Origin: an uncultured Pelagibacteraceae bacterium
Lineage (GTDB): Bacteria > Pseudomonadota > Alphaproteobacteria > Pelagibacterales > Pelagibacteraceae
Assembly (NCBI GenBank): GCA_902635685.1
Contig: CACPOY010000002.1
Span: 124,001 to 188,000, forward strand
Direction of reading: 5' to 3'
Length of the DNA: 64,000 nt
The notes under the pieces are model-generated. The model ran no database searches and was not told the DNA's origin. It saw only the letters and a list, made by a program, of their open reading frames with translations. Each line of letters begins with the position of its first letter. Within the stretch, counting starts at the first letter, position 1. A program made the position numbers and the translations under genes. Shown piece after piece: positions 57,277-64,000 of this stretch.

Positions 57277-59484
57277 TTAAAACAAAGGATTATCCTTAAA
57301 AAAATTTTTCATAGTAACTGGTTTTTGTTCTAGTATATACCTGTATACATTATAATTTTCTAAAACTCTTTGTACGTAATTTCTAGTTTCTTTAAATTTT
57401 ATTAACTCAATCCAGTCAATATAATTTGTTTGTCCTTTTTGAGGATTTTTATTAATCTTTTTCCAATATCTAACCCTTTTTGGTCCAGCGTTGTAAGCTG
57501 CAACTGCGTATGGATAGGCTCCATCATATTCCAAAATTAATCCAGCAATATAATGAGAACCCAAATTGATATTATATTCTGGGTCAGTTGTGAGTCTTGT
57601 TTTAGAATATGGAAGTTTTGCTTGTTTTGCAACTAATTTGGCAGTGTAAGGCATTAATTGCATTAAACCTTTGGCTCCCGCATGACTGTTTGCTTTTAAA
57701 TCAAACTCACTTTCTTGTCTTATAATAGATAAGATAAAAGCAGCTTCTGGAATTTTTCTTCCATTTATATATTTTGGAGTGCTAATTATTGGATAATTAA
57801 ATTTATTATGAAATCTTTTTTCGTAAGAAGCTATTTTGGAAATTTGTATAGCAAAATCAAAACGATCAATATTTGTAGCAAGTTCAGCAGCTAAAATTTC
57901 ACTTCCACTTTCAATATTATCATTAGCAAGATGCCTTAGCATATGTTTTGCATATTTATCCTCGTCTAGCTCATCTAATAAATAAATTAGTTTAACGATT
58001 TCTTTCTTAAAGAAGTAATCACGATACTTCTTATTTACCTCAAAATCTTTGGAGAGCTCAAATTTTCCATTTGGATTTATTTCCATAAAAGCCAATTGAC
58101 CGTAATAAGTAGTTAGATAATTAGAAGCTTCAGTAAACCATTTATTTGATAATTCATTATATCCTAAAACCTTATAGGTTTTCCCAAGCCAATATGCTCC
58201 TCTTGCAACGCTTATAGGATACCCAACATTATTGTAAAAATTTTCAAAATGATCTTTTGCTAACAAAGGATCATTTAAAAAGCTTAAGGCAATCCATCCA
58301 CTCATCCATTCAGCTGCTGCAAATTCAGGGCCTTCAGATAATGAATGATTACTACTAATTTTATATGCTAACTCGTACTTTTTTTTATAAATCAAAGATC
58401 TTGATATAATTTCTCTTTCAATCCACCACTTGTCCGGTCTAACCAAGTAATCTTTTGTATTTTTTATTTTTAACAAAATTTCAACGGAACTATCAACTCG
58501 TCCTCTTTTTCTTCTCCATTTTAATCTATCGTAATTTAAACCAGCATCATTTTTAAATTTAGTTGGCACTTTTGATATTGCATTATCGACACCATACGAT
58601 CTGCTCATCAATAATTGTCTTGCATTATATAAAAGTTGGTACTCTTTAGGTAAATATCTTAATAATCGTTTCAAATCCCAATATTTATTACTCCATGCTA
58701 GATAATCAGCCCTCTTTATATAATCATTCGCATTAAGATATTTCTTAAATTTTTTTCTATAGAATCTTAGTTCGGACTTAGTTAACTCTGCTGTAATCCA
58801 CCCTTCTTTAACTAGATTCAAACCTTTTTCCTTTTCACCAGTTAAAATATAACTTTCCCCAAGTATCATTTTTCCAAATCCACTTAATGGCTCAGAAGAG
58901 CCATACCAATTAATAATTTTTTTTGGAGAAACTTTATCTGTCGAAAGCTTATGTTCAGCCAAATATTTTACTCTACCAATTCTCGGGTAATCCTCATTTT
59001 TATCGATAAAAGTTCTATAATCGTAATATGATGCTTGATTACCTTTTGTAAGAAGGTGTCTCCATTGTATAAAATTATAAATTGATTTATCTTTAGCTTT
59101 TTTTGCAGTTTTTAAAGCCGCTGTCCATTTTGCTTTTTTCATTTCTGAAATAGCTTTATTTGCTAAGCTAAAATCTTTTTTATTATAATATTTTGATATT
59201 TTAATATTTTTAGGTTTTTCGGATCCTGCTATAAGAGGCTTTTTCTTAGGGAGTATAAAATTGATTTTTATATCCTGTTTTGCAATATCTTCTTTCTCAA
59301 TTTCTTTTTTTTGAGTTTTTTTAATTGGTTTCGGTAACGGCTTAAGCACATCTATTAACAATTTTTTCTCAGTTTCCTCTGTGGTTTGAGATGGCTTAAT
59401 TAGAGGAATTATGTCGGATATAGCTATATTAGTTAGAGAGACAAAAGGAAACAAAACTATTAAAAATAGTATTTTTTTTAACAT
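57277..59484 (-). CDS. slt: Soluble-type lytic murein transglycosylase
   Basis: The 735-residue protein has a Sec signal peptide (about 1-24), a Pro/Lys-rich linker, a long helical superhelix region (about 110-540) as in Slt70, and a C-terminal SLT domain. The catalytic glutamate is Glu591 in IRQESEFD, followed by AGAKGLMQLMPYTAK and AVAAYNAGPKRV. It cleaves peptidoglycan glycan strands with formation of 1,6-anhydromuramic ends. The slt gene diverges from dapA, an arrangement common in alphaproteobacteria. Confidence 0.95.
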   Translation of the reverse strand: MLKKILFLIVLFPFVSLTNIAISDIIPLIKPSQTTEETEKKLLIDVLKPLPKPIKKTQKKEIEKEDIAKQDIKINFILPKKKPLIAGSEKPKNIKISKYYNKKDFSLANKAISEMKKAKWTAALKTAKKAKDKSIYNFIQWRHLLTKGNQASYYDYRTFIDKNEDYPRIGRVKYLAEHKLSTDKVSPKKIINWYGSSEPLSGFGKMILGESYILTGEKEKGLNLVKEGWITAELTKSELRFYRKKFKKYLNANDYIKRADYLAWSNKYWDLKRLLRYLPKEYQLLYNARQLLMSRSYGVDNAISKVPTKFKNDAGLNYDRLKWRRKRGRVDSSVEILLKIKNTKDYLVRPDKWWIEREIISRSLIYKKKYELAYKISSNHSLSEGPEFAAAEWMSGWIALSFLNDPLLAKDHFENFYNNVGYPISVARGAYWLGKTYKVLGYNELSNKWFTEASNYLTTYYGQLAFMEINPNGKFELSKDFEVNKKYRDYFFKKEIVKLIYLLDELDEDKYAKHMLRHLANDNIESGSEILAAELATNIDRFDFAIQISKIASYEKRFHNKFNYPIISTPKYINGRKIPEAAFILSIIRQESEFDLKANSHAGAKGLMQLMPYTAKLVAKQAKLPYSKTRLTTDPEYNINLGSHYIAGLILEYDGAYPYAVAAYNAGPKRVRYWKKINKNPQKGQTNYIDWIELIKFKETRNYVQRVLENYNVYRYILEQKPVTMKNFFKDNPLF

Positions 59485-59526
59485 AATCTTTAGTATATGA
59501 ATCTACAATCTATGTTATAAGTATTT

Positions 59527-60408
59527 ATGTTTAAAGGTTCAAATGTTGCTTTAGTCACTCCTTTTAAAAACGGTAAACTTGATGATGCTAGTTATATCAA
59601 GTTAATTCATTTTCACATTAAAAATGGGACAAATGGTTTAGTTCCAGCTGGAACAACAGGGGAATCACCGACATTAAGCCATGATGAGCACGAAAGAGTT
59701 ATAGAATTGTGTGTTAAAGAGAGTGATGGCAAATTACCAGTAATTGCAGGCACAGGATCAAATTCTACTGAGGAGGCTATCTCTCTTACTTCTCATGCAG
59801 AAAGAATTGGAGCGAACGGTGCTTTAATAGTTACACCTTATTATAATAAGCCAACCCAAGATGGACTTTATCAACATTATAAAGCAATAAATGATAAATG
59901 TGGCATTCCAATTATTATTTATAATATTCCAGGAAGATCGGTAATAGATATGTCAGTTGACACTATGGCAAGATTATTTGAGCTTAAAAATATAGTTGGT
60001 GTCAAAGATGCAACGGGAGACTTAAATAGAGTAAACGAAACTTTAAAAAAATTAGGTAAAGATTTTATTCAACTTACTGGAAATGATGATAATGCCTTAG
60101 AATTTAATTTAAGAGGAGGGGTAGGCTCTATAAGTGTTACTGCTAACATTGCTCCAAAGTATTGTTCAGAATTTCAAAAGTTTTCAATTTTAACTGATGA
60201 AAAATCTAAACTCGAAGCAGAAAAAATTGATAAAATTTTACAACCAGTTCATCATTCGATGTTTATAGAAAGCAATCCTAGTCCTGTTAAATATGCAGCA
60301 AAACTATTAGGTTTATGTGATGATGAGGTCAGGCTTCCTATGGTAAAAGTTACAGAGCCTACAAAAAAAATAGTTGAGGAAGCCTTAAAGTCTGCAAAAT
60401 TAATTTAA
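59527..60408 (+). CDS. dapA: 4-hydroxy-tetrahydrodipicolinate synthase
   Basis: DapA (293 aa) condenses pyruvate and aspartate semialdehyde toward lysine and diaminopimelate. The Schiff-base lysine is Lys160 in VGVKDATGD; the catalytic triad partners Thr44 (GTTGES), Tyr106 (TPYYNKP) and Tyr132 (IIIYNIPGR) are present. Length is normal. It is the first gene of dapA-smpB-folK-spoT-pyrE-pdxJ; its stop overlaps smpB by one base. Confidence 0.98.
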   Translation: MFKGSNVALVTPFKNGKLDDASYIKLIHFHIKNGTNGLVPAGTTGESPTLSHDEHERVIELCVKESDGKLPVIAGTGSNSTEEAISLTSHAERIGANGALIVTPYYNKPTQDGLYQHYKAINDKCGIPIIIYNIPGRSVIDMSVDTMARLFELKNIVGVKDATGDLNRVNETLKKLGKDFIQLTGNDDNALEFNLRGGVGSISVTANIAPKYCSEFQKFSILTDEKSKLEAEKIDKILQPVHHSMFIESNPSPVKYAAKLLGLCDDEVRLPMVKVTEPTKKIVEEALKSAKLI

Positions 60409-60878
60409 TGCGTAAAAAAACCAATGTTGGTTCAAAAATAATTTGCCTTAATCGTAAAGCAAGCTTTAACTATTTTTTTGAAGATCTTTTAGAGGCAGGA
60501 ATTGTTCTTAAAGGATCAGAAATAAAATCAATAAGAAATGGCAAAGTAAATATTGCAGACGCTTATGCTGTAGAAAAAAATGGTGAAATAGTTTTGATAA
60601 ATTCACATATAGCATCTTACAAGCAAGCAAGTTATTCAAATCATAGTCCCTTAGATGAAAGAAAATTGTTATTGAATAAAAGAGAAATCAATAAACTAAT
60701 TGGAAAAACACAAAGAGAGGGCTTTACTTTAGTCCCTACCAAGATGTATTTCAAAAAGGGCAAAGCCAAAATTGAGCTCGCAGTTGCAAAAGGTAAAAAA
60801 CAATTTGATAAGAGAAATGTTAAAAAAGATAGAGATTGGAGTCGAACTAAAGCAAGATATATTAGAAAGTCGAGCTGA
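60408..60878 (+). CDS. smpB: SsrA-binding protein
   Basis: SmpB (156 aa) binds tmRNA and rescues stalled ribosomes. It shows [39 protein letters not shown], a core matching the family, then [22 protein letters not shown] and a basic C-terminal tail ([21 protein letters not shown]). The tmRNA gene is not in the window. It abuts folK. Confidence 0.97.
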   Translation: MRKKTNVGSKIICLNRKASFNYFFEDLLEAGIVLKGSEIKSIRNGKVNIADAYAVEKNGEIVLINSHIASYKQASYSNHSPLDERKLLLNKREINKLIGKTQREGFTLVPTKMYFKKGKAKIELAVAKGKKQFDKRNVKKDRDWSRTKARYIRKSS

Positions 60879-61355
60879 ATGATTTATTTAGGCATTGGTT
60901 CAAATTTAGGTAATAGAAAAAAGAATATTGAAATAGCAAAATTTGAAATTGCTCAAAAGGGGGTAGACATAATCAATTGCTCAAATTTTTACGAAAGTTT
61001 ATCTTGGCCTAACATCAACTATCCTAAATTTTTAAACATTGTATTAAGAGTAGATACCAATCTAACACCACTTGAGTTAATTAAGATTTGTAAGAATATT
61101 GAAAAATCTATTGGTAGAAAAGAGAGCACTAGAAATGCTCCAAGAGTATGTGACATTGACATACTAGACTATAAAAAGAAGCGAATTAATAATAAAATTA
61201 TTTTACCTCATCCTAGGTTACATAAAAGAAATTTCGTTCTTTTACCTTTATTTGAATTAGATAAGTCATGGATACATCCAGTTTCTAAATATCATATAAA
61301 AAAATTAATATTTTATTTACCAAATAGAGACATAAGATCTATTAAACAAATTTAA
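60879..61355 (+). CDS. folK: 2-amino-4-hydroxy-6-hydroxymethyldihydropteridine pyrophosphokinase
   Basis: FolK (158 aa) pyrophosphorylates 6-hydroxymethyl-dihydropterin in folate synthesis. Motifs are IYLGIGSNLGNRKKNIE at the N-terminus, the substrate loop FYESLSWP, and RNAPRVCDIDILDY with the metal-binding aspartates. HPRLHKRNFVLLPL completes the signature. Folate is needed as the methyl acceptor for sarcosine oxidase, but no direct genetic link is implied. It is followed by spoT after 19 nt. Confidence 0.96.
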   Translation: MIYLGIGSNLGNRKKNIEIAKFEIAQKGVDIINCSNFYESLSWPNINYPKFLNIVLRVDTNLTPLELIKICKNIEKSIGRKESTRNAPRVCDIDILDYKKKRINNKIILPHPRLHKRNFVLLPLFELDKSWIHPVSKYHIKKLIFYLPNRDIRSIKQI

Positions 61356-61374
61356 TTTAGTGTTATAATAAGTT

Positions 61375-63120
61375 ATGTTAAATTCTGAAGAATTAATAAA
61401 TAAAGTAAAAATTTATAATAAATTTCTAAATCCTGAAAAATTGAATAAAGCCTATGATTTTGCTGTAAAAGCTCACAGTAATCAAAAAAGAGCATCTGGT
61501 GATCCTTACTCAGTACATCCTATTGAGGTTGCAAATATTCTTACAGATCTAAAATTAGATAGCGCAACAATTACTACTGGATTACTTCATGACACTATTG
61601 AAGACACGTATGCTACTTACGAGACGATAAAAGGAGAATTTGGAAATGAAGTTGCTGACTTAGTAGATGGAGTTACCAAAATATCTGTTTTAGAAAATAA
61701 AGCTTCATCAAATTCAAAAGCTGAAAATTTTAGAAAATTAATTTTAGCCACATCAAAAGACATAAGAGTTCTACTTGTAAAAATTGCTGACAGATTACAC
61801 AATATGAGAACTATCAAGGCGATAACTAAAGAAGATAAAAGAAAAAGAATAGCTCAGGAAACTATGGAGATTTATGCACCTCTTGCAGATAGAATGGGTA
61901 TGCACAGGATTAGAGATGAGTTAGAGGATCTCTCTTTTGAAATTTTGAATAATCAAGCACGATCATTAATTCAAAAAAGACTTGATGAAATTAAATTAGA
62001 TAAAAAAGATATTTTTCAATCTTTATCAGTAGAGCTAAAAGATTTACTGAGTCAAAATAATATAAAGTCAGATATATTTGGTCGTGAAAAAACTCCTTTT
62101 TCTATTTGGAGGAAGGTACAAAAAAAAAGAGTTTCTTTAGAGCAAATTACAGACATTATAGGCTTTAGAATTATCCTAGATAATATAGACGAGTGTTATA
62201 AAACACTTGGTGTTTTGCATAAAGAGTACAATTGTATCCCAGGAAAATTTAAAGATTATATTTCATTTGCTAAAATCAATGGATATAAATCAATTCATAC
62301 ATCTGTAATTGGCTCAAATAAAAAACCAATAGAAATTCAAATAAGAACAAAAGAAATGCATGAGTTTGCTGAAAGAGGTATAGCTTCTCATTGGCAGTAT
62401 AAATCGTCTGAAAAATTCAATTCATTAACTTGGAAAGAATATGATTGGTTAAAGGATTTGGTTGAAATAATAGAAAAAAATGAGAATCCCGAACACTCTT
62501 ATGAATATACTAAACTTCAAATGTTCCAAGAAAATGTATTCTGTTTTACACCTAAGGGATCTGTAATTAAACTTCCAAAAAACGCAACCCCAATTGATTT
62601 TGCCTACGCTGTTCATACGAAAATTGGCGATACGGCAATAGGCTGTGAAATTAATGGTAATAAGAGTGAATTACAATCAATTTTAAGAAATGGAGATAGA
62701 GTAAACATTATTACTTCTAAAAAACAATCACCTTCCTTACATTGGATACCAATTACTAAAACAGGAAAAGCAAGAGCAGCAATAAGAAGATATTGGCATG
62801 ATAGAGGAGAAAAAAAGGAAGAAAGAATTAAAAAATATAATACCACTTTATGGATTTCATTACCTGATAAGCCGGGACAATTAGGCAATGTAAGTTCTCT
62901 TATAGGTGAACATAAACTGAATATTTCGAATTTAGAGATGGTCGGCAAAAACCCTAATTACATCAATTTTAAGTTTCAATTGATTATACGAGATCTTAAA
63001 AACTTTACTAATTTTATTGCAGAGCTTAAACAAAAGAGTATAAAATTTAAGATAATTAGACACGAAGATAAAAGAAATGCTTTCACCCAAAAAATCCTTA
63101 AATATTTTAAAAAAAACTAA
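61375..63120 (+). CDS. spoT: Bifunctional (p)ppGpp synthetase/hydrolase, shortened
   Basis: Rel/SpoT enzymes make and degrade ppGpp. Here the hydrolase HD domain (about 25-175, HDTIED at 72-77), synthetase domain (about 235-345, GREKTPFSIWRKV, GYKSIHTSVIG, EIQIRT) and TGS domain (about 387-450) are intact and co-linear with E. coli SpoT. After TGS the sequence passes within about 40 residues to the ACT domain (490-563). The helical and zinc-finger/conserved-cysteine region between them, roughly 140 residues, is missing, so the protein is 581 rather than about 700 aa. TATAAT lies at 61364-61369 close to the start. The 3' end overlaps pyrE by 44 nt. Confidence 0.95.
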   Translation: MLNSEELINKVKIYNKFLNPEKLNKAYDFAVKAHSNQKRASGDPYSVHPIEVANILTDLKLDSATITTGLLHDTIEDTYATYETIKGEFGNEVADLVDGVTKISVLENKASSNSKAENFRKLILATSKDIRVLLVKIADRLHNMRTIKAITKEDKRKRIAQETMEIYAPLADRMGMHRIRDELEDLSFEILNNQARSLIQKRLDEIKLDKKDIFQSLSVELKDLLSQNNIKSDIFGREKTPFSIWRKVQKKRVSLEQITDIIGFRIILDNIDECYKTLGVLHKEYNCIPGKFKDYISFAKINGYKSIHTSVIGSNKKPIEIQIRTKEMHEFAERGIASHWQYKSSEKFNSLTWKEYDWLKDLVEIIEKNENPEHSYEYTKLQMFQENVFCFTPKGSVIKLPKNATPIDFAYAVHTKIGDTAIGCEINGNKSELQSILRNGDRVNIITSKKQSPSLHWIPITKTGKARAAIRRYWHDRGEKKEERIKKYNTTLWISLPDKPGQLGNVSSLIGEHKLNISNLEMVGKNPNYINFKFQLIIRDLKNFTNFIAELKQKSIKFKIIRHEDKRNAFTQKILKYFKKN

Positions 63121-63664
63121 TGCATTATTAGAAGGTCATTTTGTTTTATCCTCAGGCTTACATTCTGCGAAATATATACAATGCGCCAAACTGTTAAGTT
63201 TTCCTCATTTATCCAATAAAATTTGTAAGTCATTTGCTAATAAAATTAAAAAAAATTTTAAAAAGATAGATCTCATTTTAGCTCCAGCTATGGGTGGAAT
63301 AATTATTGGTTATGAAGTTGGAAGAATTTTAAAAAAAGAGACAATTTTTTGTGAGCGTGTCAGTGGAAAATTTAAATTAAGAAGGGGATTTACTATTAAT
63401 AAAGGATCAAAAGTTTTGATTATTGAGGATGTTATCACGACCGGTAAGTCCAGTATGGAATGTGTTAAATTAATAAAAAAAAATAGAGCAAAATTAGTTG
63501 GTTTTGCATCATTAATTGATAGATCTACAAAAAAAAGTTTAAAAATAAAAAAAAAGATTATCTCACATCTTAAGATTGAAGTGCCAACTTTTAAGCAAAA
63601 TGAGTTACCTGATTATTTGAAAAAGGTTCCAATAACAACACCTGGAAGTAGATTTATAAAGTGA
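63077..63664 (+). CDS. pyrE: Orotate phosphoribosyltransferase
   Basis: PyrE (195 aa) makes orotidine monophosphate from orotate and PRPP. It has [15 protein letters not shown] near residue 16, [15 protein letters not shown] near 69, and the PRPP loop [13 protein letters not shown] near 113. The start at 63077 lies inside spoT, but no later start precedes the conserved LLEGHF segment, so the 44-nt overlap appears real. The stop overlaps pdxJ (GTGA). Confidence 0.95.
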   Translation: MLSPKKSLNILKKTNALLEGHFVLSSGLHSAKYIQCAKLLSFPHLSNKICKSFANKIKKNFKKIDLILAPAMGGIIIGYEVGRILKKETIFCERVSGKFKLRRGFTINKGSKVLIIEDVITTGKSSMECVKLIKKNRAKLVGFASLIDRSTKKSLKIKKKIISHLKIEVPTFKQNELPDYLKKVPITTPGSRFIK

Positions 63665-64000
63665 AAAGGCTAGGCGTAAATATAGATCATGTTGCAACTT
63701 TAAGAAATGCACGTGGGGAATTACATCCTGATCCTGTTTATGCTGCAAAATATGTGAGCAAAGCAGGCGCTGACTCCATTACAATTCATTTGAGGGAAGA
63801 TAGAAGACACATAAAAGATTTAGATGCACAAAAAATATGTTCCATCAAAAAACTATTAGTAAATTTGGAAATTTCTACTAATAGCGAAATTGTTAAGAAA
63901 GCGTTAAAGATTAAACCTGACTTTATATGCATTGTTCCAGAAAATAGAAAAGAAATTACCACCGAGGGTGGATTAGATCTCAAAAAAAATAAAATAAATA
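63661..64000 (+). CDS. pdxJ: Pyridoxine 5'-phosphate synthase, partial
   Basis: From a GTG at 63661, overlapping the pyrE stop, an open frame runs off the window end (113 codons visible). It reads [18 protein letters not shown], the conserved PdxJ beginning, then [28 protein letters not shown] with the substrate-binding HLREDRRHI motif and [12 protein letters not shown]. PdxJ condenses 3-amino-2-oxopropyl phosphate and deoxyxylulose 5-phosphate to pyridoxine phosphate. The 3' end is outside the window. Confidence 0.93.
   Translation, partial: MKRLGVNIDHVATLRNARGELHPDPVYAAKYVSKAGADSITIHLREDRRHIKDLDAQKICSIKKLLVNLEISTNSEIVKKALKIKPDFICIVPENRKEITTEGGLDLKKNKIN

Noticed and set aside
1-64000. CRISPR arrays, insertion sequences, prophage or toxin-antitoxin loci
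   Set aside because: No regularly spaced direct repeats, transposase, integrase, phage structural or toxin-like genes were seen; the gaps are too short to hide them.

Overview
This window looks like a chromosomal segment of a SAR11 alphaproteobacterium (Candidatus Pelagibacter or a close relative). The evidence is very AT-rich coding DNA with strong AGA/AAA/TTA codon use, almost no intergenic sequence (no gap exceeds about 165 bp), many stop/start overlaps, alphaproteobacterial gene order (pyrB-pyrC'-plsY-topA; slt-dapA-smpB; spoT-pyrE-pdxJ), a complete GatCAB amidotransferase, and a four-subunit sarcosine oxidase operon. The species assignment is inferred from content and style only; no database search was possible. 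I saw no phage, insertion sequence, CRISPR array or classical defence locus.

Positions 70-29644 are one continuous plus-strand block for translation and transcription: tRNA-Tyr, tRNA-Gly, tuf, tRNA-Trp, secE, nusG, rplKAJL, rpoBC, rpsLG, fusA, then the S10, spc and alpha operons through rplQ, and a pseudouridine synthase. Operons that are separate in E. coli are fused. Only two spaces look like promoter regions: before rpsL (12662-12823) and before rpsM (26344-26399). The block lacks the second tuf after fusA, rpmD (L30) between rpsE and rplO, and rpmJ next to secY.

Positions 29622-44290 hold housekeeping genes on both strands: lipB, mgtE, panC, galU-ugd, a RidA-family gene, topA, plsY, a dihydroorotase-like gene without its metal-binding HxH motif, pyrB, ruvX and gatCAB. 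Positions 44295-47722 carry an O-methyltransferase, trhO, a MATE exporter and a secreted nuclease. On the minus strand at 47719-54387 are an amino-acid-type ABC permease and binding protein (no ATPase gene) beside soxBDAG, which oxidises sarcosine and hands its methyl group to tetrahydrofolate.

Positions 54456-57101 are an extremely AT-rich surface-polymer-type module (membrane glycosyltransferase, small membrane protein, FkbM methyltransferase) next to tRNA-Ser. The window ends with slt (minus strand) and dapA-smpB-folK-spoT-pyrE-pdxJ (plus strand); pdxJ is cut by the window edge.

The most notable observations are a SpoT/Rel protein missing roughly 140 residues between its TGS and ACT domains, an RNA polymerase beta-prime subunit whose second zinc site has a Cys-to-Ser change plus an extra nearby cysteine, an apparently non-catalytic dihydroorotase paired with pyrB, loss of dprA, rpmD and rpoZ from places where relatives keep them, a lipoprotein-like signal on an ABC permease, structured candidate leaders before rpoB and rpsL, and convergent gene pairs that abut or overlap. 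I did not find a clearly new multi-gene system.
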